Positions 16,035 through 24,580 of a stretch of 36,063 nucleotides of DNA are shown piece by piece; positions within the stretch are counted from its first letter, which is position 1; each line of letters opens with the position of its first letter. The position numbers and the translations under genes were made by a program. The notes beneath the pieces were generated by a model, which was given only the letters and a program-made list of their open reading frames with translations, was not told the origin of the DNA and made no database searches. The DNA comes from an uncultured Clostridia bacterium. Lineage in GTDB: Bacteria > Bacillota > Clostridia > UBA1381. Location: the NCBI GenBank assembly GCA_944390955.1, contig CALXRY010000005.1:1-36063 (forward strand), read 5' to 3'.

Positions 16035-18119
16035 ATGAGTAATGTAGCAGAAATCTTCGGAAGCAAGGTATTTAATCTTCCGACAATGCAGGAGAGACTT
16101 CCCAAGGCGACGTATGAGTCGCTGCTCAAGACGATCAACGAGGGAACGGCGCTCGACTCCAAGGTCGCCGATGTTGTTGCCAACGCAATGAAGGACTGGG
16201 CGATCGAAAACGGCTGCACACACTACACGCACTGGTTCCAGCCAATGACAGGCGTAACGGCCGAAAAGCATGATGCTTTTATCCAGCCGACAGAGGACGG
16301 CACCGTTATCAACGAATTCTCAGGCAAGGAGCTTGTTATGGGCGAGCCGGATGCTTCGTCATTCCCCTCTGGAGGTCTAAGAGCTACATTTGAAGCAAGA
16401 GGCTATACTGCTTGGGATCCCACATCCTTCGCATTCATCAAAGATAATTCACTGTGTATTCCTACTACATTCCTTTCATACACAGGAGAGGTGCTTGACA
16501 AAAAGACCCCTCTGCTGCGTTCCATGGACGCAATTTCAAAGGAAGCAAAAAGAGTTCTTTATTGCTTCGGCAAAAATCCGGCAAAGGTAATTTCATACGT
16601 AGGACCGGAGCAGGAATACTTCCTTGTTGACAAGGAGCTATGGAAGCAGCGCAAGGATCTGCTCCTGACTGGCAGGACGCTCTTCGGCGCTATGCCCGCA
16701 AAGGGACAGGAGCTTGAGGATCATTATTTCGGACAGATCAAGGAAAGAGTTTCGTCGTTCATGAAAGAAGTTGACGAGGAGCTTTGGAGGCTTGGAGTAT
16801 ATAACAAAACAAAGCATAATGAGGTGGCTCCGGCACAGCACGAGGTTGCTCCGATATTCTCGACTACAAATATAGCTGCCGATCACAACCAGCTCACTAT
16901 GGAGGTCCTCAAGAAGGTAGCCGGACGTCACGGTCTTGTATGCCTGCTTCACGAAAAGCCATATGAGGGCATAAACGGTTCAGGTAAGCACAACAACTGG
17001 TCAATAGGCACCTCAGAGGGCGAGAACCTGCTGAAGCCTGGAAAAGACCCCGAGTCCAATACGCAGTTTCTTCTGTTCCTTGCAGCAGTTATCAAGGCTG
17101 TTGACGACTATGCGGAGGTTCTCCGTCTTGCAGTTGCAACTGCCGGAAATGACCACAGACTGGGCGCCAACGAGGCTCCTCCGGCTATCGTTTCCATTTA
17201 TCTCGGCGAGCAGCTTGAGGCTGTAGTAGAGCATCTCGTAAGCGGCACAGAGTCCACTGAAGCAAAGGCTGCCGCTTATCTTGAAACGGGTGTTGAGTCA
17301 CTTCCCGTACTGAAAAAGGATTCAACCGACAGAAATAGGACCTCCCCGTTTGCATTTACCGGAAACAGATTCGAATTCAGAATGCCCGGTGCGGCTCAGT
17401 CAATCTCAGGTATAAATATAGTTATCAATACTATCGTTGCAGAGGCTCTGTCTCAGTTTGCCGACCAGCTTGAGGGCGTGGAGGACGTTACTTCAAAGGC
17501 TATGGAGATCGTCATCGATACGCTTAAAAAGCATAAGAGAATTATCTTCAACGGCAACGGCTACAGCGACGAATGGGTAGAAGAAGCCGCGAGACGCGGA
17601 CTCCCGAACCTCAAGACGACAGTAGATGCACTTCCGTATTTTGTATCGGAAAAATCGCTCAGCCTGTTTGAGAAGCACGGCGTATTTACAAGAGTTGAAA
17701 CAGAGACAAGAACGGATATCATGCTTGAAGATTACTCAAAGGCCATAAATATCGAGATGCTTACAGCTCTTGAAATGGCAAAGCAGGAGATACTTCCGGC
17801 GTGTCTTGAATATACAAAATTCATGGTAGATGACGTTGCCAAGAAGGAATCTATCGGCATAAGCGTCCCCAACGAAAAGGATCAGGCAAAGAAGCTTTCG
17901 GAGCTCACCGAATCGCTTATCCAGAAAATCTCGGCGCTTGATGCAGTTGCGGAGGCAGTTCCTTCAGGCCTTTCGGCAGTAGATACGGCCACATATTATA
18001 AGGACAATGCGCTCCCTGCAATGGGTGATCTGAGAACCGTTGCCGATACTCTTGAGACAATAGTATCAAAAGAATACTGGCCGTTCCCGACATATACAGA
18101 CCTTCTTTATAACATTTAA
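16035..18119 (+). CDS. glnA: Glutamine synthetase type III (GlnN family)
   Basis: ATP-dependent ligation of ammonia to glutamate. About 694 aa, the size of the large GSIII class rather than the ~450-aa GSI. GSIII signatures: an N-terminal domain with [10 protein letters not shown]-like [42 protein letters not shown], the [11 protein letters not shown] metal/glutamate site, [24 protein letters not shown], and the [22 protein letters not shown] block. AGGAGG lies 7 nt before the ATG at 16035. An ATG two codons earlier (16029) has only 1 nt spacing and is unlikely. Monocistronic, with its own promoter, leader and terminator. Product glutamine feeds the adjacent GatCAB. Confidence 0.97.
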   Translation: MSNVAEIFGSKVFNLPTMQERLPKATYESLLKTINEGTALDSKVADVVANAMKDWAIENGCTHYTHWFQPMTGVTAEKHDAFIQPTEDGTVINEFSGKELVMGEPDASSFPSGGLRATFEARGYTAWDPTSFAFIKDNSLCIPTTFLSYTGEVLDKKTPLLRSMDAISKEAKRVLYCFGKNPAKVISYVGPEQEYFLVDKELWKQRKDLLLTGRTLFGAMPAKGQELEDHYFGQIKERVSSFMKEVDEELWRLGVYNKTKHNEVAPAQHEVAPIFSTTNIAADHNQLTMEVLKKVAGRHGLVCLLHEKPYEGINGSGKHNNWSIGTSEGENLLKPGKDPESNTQFLLFLAAVIKAVDDYAEVLRLAVATAGNDHRLGANEAPPAIVSIYLGEQLEAVVEHLVSGTESTEAKAAAYLETGVESLPVLKKDSTDRNRTSPFAFTGNRFEFRMPGAAQSISGINIVINTIVAEALSQFADQLEGVEDVTSKAMEIVIDTLKKHKRIIFNGNGYSDEWVEEAARRGLPNLKTTVDALPYFVSEKSLSLFEKHGVFTRVETETRTDIMLEDYSKAINIEMLTALEMAKQEILPACLEYTKFMVDDVAKKESIGISVPNEKDQAKKLSELTESLIQKISALDAVAEAVPSGLSAVDTATYYKDNALPAMGDLRTVADTLETIVSKEYWPFPTYTDLLYNI

Positions 18120-18146
18120 CAATCAGTTTCATAGTGTTTCCTCAAG

Positions 18147-18178
18147 GGGGCTGCCGCTTTTTCGGCAGCCCCGCTTTT
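18147..18178 (+). terminator. Intrinsic terminator after glnA
   Basis: GGGGCTGCCG (18147-18156) pairs perfectly with CGGCAGCCCC (18163-18172), with a 6-nt loop and GCTTTT following. Confidence 0.88.
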
Positions 18179-18218
18179 GGTTAAAATCCAAACTTTTATT
18201 ACAAAACGCTCAAAGGTA

Positions 18219-18248
18219 TTGACTAAAATACATATTATGTGTTATAAT
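18219..18248 (+). promoter_or_regulatory. Promoter of rnjA
   Basis: -35 TTGACT (18219-18224), an 18-bp spacer and -10 TATAAT (18243-18248). The leader is about 175 nt up to the TTG start. Confidence 0.72.
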
Positions 18249-18254
18249 ATATGC

Positions 18255-18431
18255 AGGTATATGAGATCGGAACAGGATAAACTTTTATCCTGCAAAGGGC
18301 TTAGGCCCTTTTTCAATGTATCAGAGCGTATTCACACATAAAGCATGGAAGTCTTTTATGGGAGTAAGCTCTGCAGACGGGCCGCGGGACGTATTTGCCC
18401 GTCAATCACTACGAAAGGAGACAAAAAATAT
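18255..18431 (+). promoter_or_regulatory. Long 5' leader of rnjA with a terminator hairpin
   Basis: Right after the predicted start, CAGGATA (18273-18279) pairs with TATCCTG (18286-18292) in a 7-bp hairpin. The competing segment GCAGG (18254-18258) could pair instead with CCTGC of the same arm. Then AAAGGGC (18294-18300) pairs with GCCCTTT (18305-18311), with a TTAG loop and five T, forming an intrinsic terminator. The rest of the leader shows no further feature until the Shine-Dalgarno AAAGGAG. Together with the ~100 bp upstream this covers the gene-free stretch between glnA and rnjA. RNase J feedback on its own leader is plausible, as ribonuclease autoregulation is common, but this is inference. 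Confidence 0.55.
18294..18313 (+). terminator. Leader terminator upstream of rnjA
   Basis: A 7-bp GC-rich stem with TTAG loop and T-tract, about 40 nt downstream of the rnjA transcript start and 118 nt upstream of the start codon. Confidence 0.7.
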
Positions 18432-20102
18432 TTGGCAAAACAAAAAAAATTAAAAATTATACCTCTCGGCGGTCTTGACGAGATCGGAAAAAATCTTACC
18501 GTATTTGAATACGGAAACGAGATCATCATGGTAGACTGTGGAATGGCGTTCCCAGATGACGACATGCCCGGCGTTGACATGGTCATAAACGATGTTTCAT
18601 ATCTTGAGCGCAACTGGCAGAAGCTGCGCGGCATCTTTCTCACTCACGGACACGAGGACCATATCGGAGGTCTTCCCTATTTTCTGAAAGCGATAAACGT
18701 CCCCGTATACGGCACACGTCTTACACTCGGACTTGTCGAGCATAAGCTCAAGGAGCATAACCTTCTGTCGGAAGTAAAGCTGATCCGCACGCGTTACGGT
18801 CAGACAGTAAAGGCTGGAGAAAATTTTGAGGTCGAATTCATCCGAACAAACCATTCCGTTGCCGACAGTGCGGCGTTGGCAATAAAGACGCCGATAGGGA
18901 CTGTTATACACACCGGAGACTTTAAGATCGATACCACTCCTATCGTCGGCAATATGATAGACCTGACGAGGCTCGGAGAGCTTGGACGCGAGGGCGTCCT
19001 TGCACTTATGTCGGACAGCACTAACGTAGAACGGCCGGGCTTTGCAATGAGCGAGCGCTCGGTCGGCGAAACGTTTGAGCAGATATTCAAAAACTGTACA
19101 AAGCGTATCATAGTGGCTACATTTGCGTCAAACGTCCACCGCGTCCAGCAGATAATCGATGCAGCCGCAAAAAACGGGCGAAAGGTCGCAGTTTCCGGCA
19201 GGAGCATGGAAAACATAGTTGAGATCTCGATACTCCTCGGCTACATGAAGGTCCCCGAGGGCGTGCTTATAAATATCGATAACATCAAAAAATACAAACC
19301 GCATCAAATCGTTATTATAACCACAGGCTCACAGGGCGAGCCGATGAGCGCTCTTACTCGTATGGCGTACAGCGACCACAGAAAAGTTGAAATTACAAAG
19401 AACGATCTTATTATACTAAGCGCTACGCCAATACCCGGAAATGAAAAATCAGTTTCAAACGTTGTAAACGAGCTGTTCAAGATAGGCGCGGAGGTTATTT
19501 ACAAATCACTTGCCGAGGTACATGTTTCGGGACACGCATGCCAGGAGGAGCTAAAGCTCATTCTCGCACTCGTAAAGCCGAAATATTTTATACCCGTACA
19601 CGGCGAGCACCGCCATCTCGTACTTCACAGCGCACTTGCAAACAAGGTAGGTATCCCGCCCGAAAAATGCTTTATCCTGAGCAACGGCTCGGTGCTTGAA
19701 ATCACCGAAAAAACGGCAAAGATAAACGGAGAAGTTCAGGCTGGAAAAATACTTGTGGACGGTCTGGGAGTTGGAGACGTAGGAAATATCGTTCTGCGCG
19801 ACAGAAAGCATCTCGCAGAGGACGGTCTCATCATCGTTGTTATCACGATCTCTTCCGCTACTCATAAAATGACATCGCGCCCCGATGTTATATCACGCGG
19901 ATTCGTATATGTGCGTGAAGCGGAATTCCTTATGGAGGGCGTAAAAGAAGCAGCTGCCGAATCTGTAGCTGCAAGCCTTAACGGTAAGCGGCATCTTGAG
20001 TGGGCTGCCGTAAAGAACAGCCTGAAATCAGCTGTTGCACGCTATATTTATGATCAGACAAAGAGAAATCCGATGATACTGCCTATTATTGAAGAGGTTT
20101 AA
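18432..20102 (+). CDS. rnjA: Ribonuclease J
   Basis: Metallo-beta-lactamase/beta-CASP ribonuclease with endonuclease and 5'-3' exonuclease activity, central to mRNA decay and rRNA maturation. The start is chosen at TTG 18432-18434: AAAGGAG lies 11 nt upstream and the protein then begins with the usual LAKQKKLKIIPLGGLDEIGKN (556 aa, family size). An in-frame ATG at 18345 would add 29 residues unlike the family and lacks a Shine-Dalgarno. The zinc motif is His72-x-His74-x-Asp76-His77 (LTHGHEDHIGG), then HSVADS, HTGDFKID, SDSTNVERPG, the beta-CASP TTGSQGEPMSAL and VSGHACQEELKL. The C-terminal domain runs from ~450 onward. It could be J1 or J2 if a paralogue exists. Confidence 0.95.
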   Translation: MAKQKKLKIIPLGGLDEIGKNLTVFEYGNEIIMVDCGMAFPDDDMPGVDMVINDVSYLERNWQKLRGIFLTHGHEDHIGGLPYFLKAINVPVYGTRLTLGLVEHKLKEHNLLSEVKLIRTRYGQTVKAGENFEVEFIRTNHSVADSAALAIKTPIGTVIHTGDFKIDTTPIVGNMIDLTRLGELGREGVLALMSDSTNVERPGFAMSERSVGETFEQIFKNCTKRIIVATFASNVHRVQQIIDAAAKNGRKVAVSGRSMENIVEISILLGYMKVPEGVLINIDNIKKYKPHQIVIITTGSQGEPMSALTRMAYSDHRKVEITKNDLIILSATPIPGNEKSVSNVVNELFKIGAEVIYKSLAEVHVSGHACQEELKLILALVKPKYFIPVHGEHRHLVLHSALANKVGIPPEKCFILSNGSVLEITEKTAKINGEVQAGKILVDGLGVGDVGNIVLRDRKHLAEDGLIIVVITISSATHKMTSRPDVISRGFVYVREAEFLMEGVKEAAAESVAASLNGKRHLEWAAVKNSLKSAVARYIYDQTKRNPMILPIIEEV

Positions 20103-20110
20103 ACACGGAA

Positions 20111-20139
20111 CCGCCGGAAATGCTCCGGCGGCTCTTTTT
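20111..20139 (+). terminator. Intrinsic terminator after rnjA
   Basis: CCGCCGGA (20111-20118) pairs with TCCGGCGG (20124-20131), with a 5-nt loop and a following CTCTTTTTC tract. Confidence 0.88.
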
Positions 20140-20151
20140 CTGCCCAAATAC

Positions 20152-20180
20152 TTGACAAAAAGCGCTCTGTGAAGTAAAAT
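20152..20180 (+). promoter_or_regulatory. Promoter of the SLH/transglutaminase gene
   Basis: Perfect -35 TTGACA (20152-20157), a 17-bp spacer and -10 TAAAAT (20175-20180). AAGGGGA lies 6-7 nt before the ATG at 20215. Confidence 0.72.
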
Positions 20181-20214
20181 ATTTTTATAAATCTTAATTG
20201 TAAGGGGAAATTTG

Positions 20215-21612
20215 ATGAAGAGAAAATTTGCCGCCGTGCTTGCGGCAGCTATGCTTTTTATTACGATCCCGGCGCAGGCAAGAGGCGTTCCGGGGGATTT
20301 TCTCAGCTACGCAAAGCAATCAGCCGAGAGGCTGTATAACCTCGGTCTTTTTTTCGGCACAGGGCAGAATCCCGACGGAAGTCCGAATTTTGATCTTACA
20401 AGCCCCGCTACCCGCGGCGAAGCAGTCACTATGCTCGTGCGAATGCTCGGAGCTGAGGACGAAGCAAAAATAAGCTATTACGGGCACCCATTTACGGACG
20501 TCGGCTGGGCGGAGGACTACATAGACTACGCTTATGGGAATCACATTGCCTATGGGATTTCAGACACGGAATTCGGCACTCAATATGAAGTAACGCTCCC
20601 GCAGTTTCTTACCTTTACGCTGCGTGCGCTCGGCTACACCGATATTGACTGGCAGAATCCCTACCCTCTCGCCGATGAGGTCGGACTGATATATGCCGAT
20701 GGCGACTGCTACCGCGCAGACATGGCTATCATATGCTCAAGCGCGCTCGAGTGCAGGGTCTGCGGCAGCAACAAAACATTATTTGAAACTCTTTCCGAAA
20801 AGGGCGCCATAGGCAGCTCCGCCGCGCCAGCCGAGGGCTTCGGTCCCGTGACAGAGCCGGTCACCTCAATATCAATAAGCTCCGGTGACGAGCTAATGGA
20901 AAAGTTTGCAGAGGTCGTAAACGGCAGAGCTCCGCAGGTCACGATAAACGTGCCGGCTGGGACAGAGAGCTTTTATATAGACGAACTCAACAGTGAGATA
21001 AACCGCTTCTGCGATCTGTACAGGCTCGGCTCAACGTGGATACCCGGCTCCGGCGTTATCACCGTAAATATAACGTACGATACCGCCGTAACGGCAATGG
21101 CCTATCTTGAGGGCAAGATATCGGATATTGACGATAATACCAGACTGACGCTCAACGAAGCAATACGAGTCCATTCGCGGCTTGTAAGCGACAGCATGAC
21201 GCCTTATGACAAGGTCAAGGCGTTTCATGATTATCTTGTGAATTTCAATACCTATCAGGAAACGGGCAGCCGCAGCCACAGCGCAGTCGGCGCTCTGCTT
21301 GACGGTCTTTCCGTTTGCGAGGGCTATACAGAGGCGCTTGACCTGCTGTGCTATCTGAGCAATATCGACTGCGTGCAGGTCTCGGGAACGGGTTTCTCAA
21401 ACGGTACATCGGAAAGCCATTCCTGGAATAAGGTATATATAGATGACGCATGGTATAACGTGGACGTGACATGGGACGATCCCGTAAGCTTTATGCCGGT
21501 GCTCAGATACGACTATTTTCTTATCAGTGATTCGGAGCTGTCAAAGGATCACCAATGGTATCTGTATCCTCACTGGCCTGTTTCGGAATCAAGCTATTCA
21601 AATTATTTTTAG
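20215..21612 (+). CDS. Secreted SLH-like/transglutaminase-like protein
   Basis: 465 aa. The signal peptide ends around residues 22-25 (ITIPAQA-RG). Residues ~30-190 contain three S-layer-homology-like repeats: RLYNLGLFFGTG...TSPATRGEAVTMLVRML, then FTDVGWAEDYIDYAYGNHIAYG, and a degenerate third. Such modules usually hold proteins to secondary cell-wall polymers, although these lack a clear TRAE motif. The C-terminal third is a transglutaminase/protease-like fold with the full putative triad Cys368 (GLSVCEGYTEAL), His402 (ESHSWNKV) and Asp417 (NVDVTWDDP). Bacterial members are usually peptidases or cross-linkers of unknown substrate. The ATG at 20215 is favoured over a TTG one codon earlier because of Shine-Dalgarno spacing. 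Monocistronic, flanked by a promoter and a terminator. Confidence 0.82.
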   Translation: MKRKFAAVLAAAMLFITIPAQARGVPGDFLSYAKQSAERLYNLGLFFGTGQNPDGSPNFDLTSPATRGEAVTMLVRMLGAEDEAKISYYGHPFTDVGWAEDYIDYAYGNHIAYGISDTEFGTQYEVTLPQFLTFTLRALGYTDIDWQNPYPLADEVGLIYADGDCYRADMAIICSSALECRVCGSNKTLFETLSEKGAIGSSAAPAEGFGPVTEPVTSISISSGDELMEKFAEVVNGRAPQVTINVPAGTESFYIDELNSEINRFCDLYRLGSTWIPGSGVITVNITYDTAVTAMAYLEGKISDIDDNTRLTLNEAIRVHSRLVSDSMTPYDKVKAFHDYLVNFNTYQETGSRSHSAVGALLDGLSVCEGYTEALDLLCYLSNIDCVQVSGTGFSNGTSESHSWNKVYIDDAWYNVDVTWDDPVSFMPVLRYDYFLISDSELSKDHQWYLYPHWPVSESSYSNYF

Positions 21613-21616
21613 ACAT

Positions 21617-21657
21617 AAAAAACGACTTGATCATCCAAAAGAGATCGAGTCGTTTTT
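21617..21657. terminator. Bidirectional terminator
   Basis: AAAAAACGACTTGATC (21617-21632) pairs with GATCGAGTCGTTTTT (21643-21657), with a 10-nt loop. A/T flanks on both sides let it serve the transglutaminase gene and the convergent SSB gene. Confidence 0.87.
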
Positions 21658-21676
21658 ATAATTATCCGTGTACTTT

Positions 21677-22420
21677 TTATATATCGTATTCGCTTGTTTC
21701 CTGATAAACATCTAACGTCTGGTCGGTATCTGCTGACGCTGCGGCATCGGAAACTACTTCATTCGCATTGTTCTCAGCCGGAGCGGGCTCCTCACTGTCT
21801 TCGTCCTCTGTCACAAGCTCCATGCGGTTTATAGAAACCTCATAAGCCGTTTTTGTTACGACCTCATCCTCCGACAAACGTTTCTGATAATTTCTGGACT
21901 GTATGCGCCCCCAGAGCTTTACATTATCTCCGACATTAAGCGATTTTGCAAAACGCGCATTGCGTCCCCATGCGATTATGGGGATGTAGTCGGATTTGTT
22001 GTAGCTTCTGTTTACAGCAAGAAGAATGTCCGTGATCTCGCGTCCGAACGGAGTGGTACGGTAAACGGGCGGCTTGCAGATATAGCCGTTTAAGTACAGT
22101 GTGTTGGGATTTTTATTGTCGTCTTCTTCATAATGGCATATATCTTTTGCAAATACGGTGAGCACAAGCTTGTTGTCGCCGTTTTCATAACTGTTATAGG
22201 AACGGAACTGACCTGTTATCTCTACCTTATCGCCTACCTTATAACTGCTGTCCATTATAAGTCTTTCGGAAATCATGATACGGACGTTGTCGCTGGTCCC
22301 GCTCAAGCGCGGAATGTTCAGCGTGAACGTATAAAACTTTTCGGCGTATATCTCATGATTCAGCTTGAATTCGTCCTCGATCGTACCTATAACCGTAGCC
22401 TGATTGTTTGTGTTATCCAT
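21677..22420 (-). CDS. Tandem OB-fold single-stranded-DNA-binding protein
   Basis: 247 aa. Residues ~108-206 look like a compact SSB domain (LYLNGYICKPPVYRTTPFGREITDILLAVNR, then DYIPIIAWGRNARFAKSLNVGDNVKLWGRIQSR). Residues ~5-98 show the same strand pattern in weaker form (ATVIGTIEDEF...FYTFTLNIPRLSG...LIMDSSYKVGDKVEITGQFRSY), so this is a duplicated OB fold on one chain. An acidic, low-complexity tail (EDEDSEEPAPAENNANE) ends in SEYDI instead of the canonical DDDIPF that recruits SSB partners. AAGGAGG lies 8 nt before the ATG. Monocistronic. The replicative SSB normally lies between rpsF and rpsR, so this is a second, probably specialised SSB-like protein. Confidence 0.82.
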   Translation of the reverse strand: MDNTNNQATVIGTIEDEFKLNHEIYAEKFYTFTLNIPRLSGTSDNVRIMISERLIMDSSYKVGDKVEITGQFRSYNSYENGDNKLVLTVFAKDICHYEEDDNKNPNTLYLNGYICKPPVYRTTPFGREITDILLAVNRSYNKSDYIPIIAWGRNARFAKSLNVGDNVKLWGRIQSRNYQKRLSEDEVVTKTAYEVSINRMELVTEDEDSEEPAPAENNANEVVSDAAASADTDQTLDVYQETSEYDI

Positions 22421-22718
22421 GATAATATCCTCCTTAGTTTTTTAGTCATCAGTTATATTTATTCAAAAATTCACTGAAATATTCCTGCTTTTTATTGTTT
22501 TTCGGAATAACGGGATTTTTAATTAGCATTATATTTTTACAACATCATTATACAGTAAAATTGTAAACAAAGTATAAACACCCGTTGAATTTTTTTTAAC
22601 AAATTTCCGAATGTGCAAAATGATGTTTTAATAAGTTTTCGTGGACAATGGTAAACGATTATGTTAAAATAAATAATATAAGTTGTACGGAACGGTTGAT
22701 TTGTGAAAGGATAAAAAA
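22421..22718. other. AT-rich divergent intergenic region
   Basis: About 298 bp between the leftward SSB gene and the rightward AraC gene. It holds the araC-type gene promoter at 22642-22670 and A/T-rich sequence with a TATAAT on the minus strand near 22550, which may belong to the SSB gene but lacks a good -35 box. I see no RNA gene or reading frame in it. Confidence 0.6.
22642..22670 (+). promoter_or_regulatory. Promoter of the AraC-family gene
   Basis: -35 TGGACA (22642-22647), a 17-bp spacer and an extended -10 (TGT then TAAAAT at 22665-22670). AAAGGA lies 7 nt before the ATG at 22719. Confidence 0.62.
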
Positions 22719-23453
22719 ATGTATAACAAGATACTCAGACTGCTTGCCAATACGGAAGAGCACGTAAGCTGGCATAATCCGTATGATCAGGAATTGCGCG
22801 AGCAGGAAAGCATACGCCGCGGAGATACGGCGTCGCTTCAAAAATGCTGGTCTGAAAAATATGAGGGCAAGATAGGAACCCTTGCTTTGGATCCTTTAAG
22901 AAATATAAAGAATATAGCCATAGGCGTAATAACGCTGTCGTCCCGCAGCGCTATAAGCGGAGGACTTAATCCTGAAACGGTTTTTTCCATTGTTGATGCC
23001 GTGATCCTTGAGATTGAGCAGCATATGACCGACGGCGAGCAGGTGCTTCAGGCAATACACGGTACACAGCTTATGCTTACACAGATGGTGAGTGAAAACA
23101 GCCGAAGAGAAATATACAATCCTCTAATAAGCAAAACAAAAGACTATATCTTTAAAAATATACATGAAAAAATCACCGTGTCGGGCATCGCCGAATGGCT
23201 TGGAGTAAATCCCGATTATCTTTCGGCGCTGTTCAGGCGGTGCGAGCACAAGACGATGACCGACTACATACTTGGCGAAAAAATAGCAATGTGCTGTAAT
23301 ATGCTCAAGTTTTCATCGTATTCCATCCAAAGGATAAGCGCATATTTCGGCTTCTGCTCCCAGAGCCATTTTACGGCTCATTTCAAAAAACACACCGGCA
23401 TGACACCGGGGCAGTACCGAAAAAGATACGCTACTGAGGAATTTCAAAAATAA
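22719..23453 (+). CDS. AraC-family transcriptional regulator
   Basis: 244 aa. The C-terminal ~100 residues contain both AraC helix-turn-helix units: ITVSGIAEWLGVNPDYLSALFRRCEHKTMTDYILGEKI, and YSIQRISAYFGFCSQSHFTAHFKKHTGMTPGQYRKRY. The N-terminal ~140 residues are a helical domain with DPLRNIKNIAIGVITLSSRSAISGGL, found in Clostridial AraC proteins without a cupin. Its ligand is unknown. The stop is 2 bp from the stop of the converging aldo/keto reductase, with no terminator between. The 14-bp direct repeats at the glycosidase promoter (30161-30194) are a possible target, but nothing in the sequence assigns them to this protein. Confidence 0.9.
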   Translation: MYNKILRLLANTEEHVSWHNPYDQELREQESIRRGDTASLQKCWSEKYEGKIGTLALDPLRNIKNIAIGVITLSSRSAISGGLNPETVFSIVDAVILEIEQHMTDGEQVLQAIHGTQLMLTQMVSENSRREIYNPLISKTKDYIFKNIHEKITVSGIAEWLGVNPDYLSALFRRCEHKTMTDYILGEKIAMCCNMLKFSSYSIQRISAYFGFCSQSHFTAHFKKHTGMTPGQYRKRYATEEFQK

Positions 23454-23455
23454 GT

Positions 23456-24478
23456 CTAAAATTCCTTGCCGTTCAGTATCTCCATATAATCCTTATAGTT
23501 ATCTTCGAGCAGGCGCGGGGTGTCGAGTCCATATGGACATTTTGACTTGCAGCTGTTGCAGTGGAGGCAATCCTCGATCTTCTTCATCTTTGCCTGCACC
23601 TCAGGAGTCAGCTGCAGCTCTGACGGTGAACGTCTTATAAGCAGCGACATGCGTGCGCAGTTGTTTATCTCTATGCCGACAGGACACGGCATACAGTAGC
23701 CGCAGCCGCGGCAGAAATCACCGGACAAAAGCTCACGATCCTTTTCGATGAGCTCCTTTATATCGCTGCTCATTGACGGCGGAGCCTCGTTGTAGCTCAG
23801 GAATTCCTCAAGCTCGTTCATCCTCTGAACGCCCCATATCGGCAGCACGTTATCATACTGCGCAATAAATGCATAGGCTGCCGCGGAATTTGTTATAAGT
23901 CCTCCGGAGAGCCCCTTCATTGCGATAAAGCCCATGTTTTTATCTTTGCAGGCTTTGACTATCTCGATATCCTTGTCCGTTGCAAGGTATGAAAAGGGGA
24001 ATTGGAGCGTATCGTACAGCCCGGAGTCTATCGCTTCATTTGCGACCGACAGGCGGTGGTTCGTTATGCCGATAAATCGTATCTTTCCTTCACGCTTCGC
24101 CTCAAGCATCGCCTCATACAGACCCGTCCCGTCGCCGGGCTTTGGGCAGAACGACGGATTGTGGAATTGGTATATGTCTATATAGTCTGTTTTGAGATTT
24201 GAAAGGCTTGTCTCAAGCTCGCGCCGGAATGTTTCCGCATCCTGAGCCGCCGTCTTTGTCGCTATGTATATTTTATCTCTTATATCCGAAAAGGCATATC
24301 CTATTTTCTCCTCACTGTCTGTATAGAATCTTGCCGTGTCAAAAAAGCGTATCCCGCCTTCATATGCGCGCAGCAGCAGTGCCTTGGCCTCGTCAAAGCC
24401 GACCCTCTGTATCGGCAGTGCACCAAAGCCGTTCTTACAGACCGTTATCCCTGTTTTTCCTAATGTTACGTAGTCCAT
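23456..24478 (-). CDS. Aldo/keto reductase with C-terminal 4Fe-4S domain
   Basis: 340 aa. Residues ~1-250 form the AKR TIM barrel, with the catalytic tetrad in DTARFYTDSEEKIG (Asp, Tyr), IATKTA (Lys) and IYQFHNPSF (His). The C-terminal ~100 residues carry two ferredoxin-like cysteine clusters, CRGCGYCMPCPVGIEI and CLHCNSCKSKCPYG, so two 4Fe-4S centres are likely. This architecture is widespread in anaerobes and may couple carbonyl reduction to ferredoxin. The substrate is unknown. It is convergent with the AraC gene, and the start codon lies just after a GAGGG-type Shine-Dalgarno (minus strand, about 24482-24487). Confidence 0.9.
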   Translation of the reverse strand: MDYVTLGKTGITVCKNGFGALPIQRVGFDEAKALLLRAYEGGIRFFDTARFYTDSEEKIGYAFSDIRDKIYIATKTAAQDAETFRRELETSLSNLKTDYIDIYQFHNPSFCPKPGDGTGLYEAMLEAKREGKIRFIGITNHRLSVANEAIDSGLYDTLQFPFSYLATDKDIEIVKACKDKNMGFIAMKGLSGGLITNSAAAYAFIAQYDNVLPIWGVQRMNELEEFLSYNEAPPSMSSDIKELIEKDRELLSGDFCRGCGYCMPCPVGIEINNCARMSLLIRRSPSELQLTPEVQAKMKKIEDCLHCNSCKSKCPYGLDTPRLLEDNYKDYMEILNGKEF

Positions 24479-24535
24479 AAAAGCCCTCCGTTTTTATTTT
24501 TATTTTACATCACAGAAGTAAAAAAGTCAACATTA

Positions 24536-24568
24536 AAATACGGCCGTGCGGAAGGCGCAGCCGTATTT
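24536..24568 (-). terminator. Terminator of the GH30/GH43 gene
   Basis: AAATACGGC and GCCGTATTT form a 9-bp stem, extended by imperfect GC pairs around a GAAG loop. On the minus strand it is followed by TTTTAATG, directly downstream of the 1829-codon gene. Confidence 0.7.
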
Positions 24569-24580
24569 CAATTTATTTTA

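Noticed and set aside
18345-18431. 29-residue N-terminal extension of RNase J from the upstream ATG
   Set aside because: No Shine-Dalgarno, no similarity to the family, and a good Shine-Dalgarno precedes the TTG at 18432.
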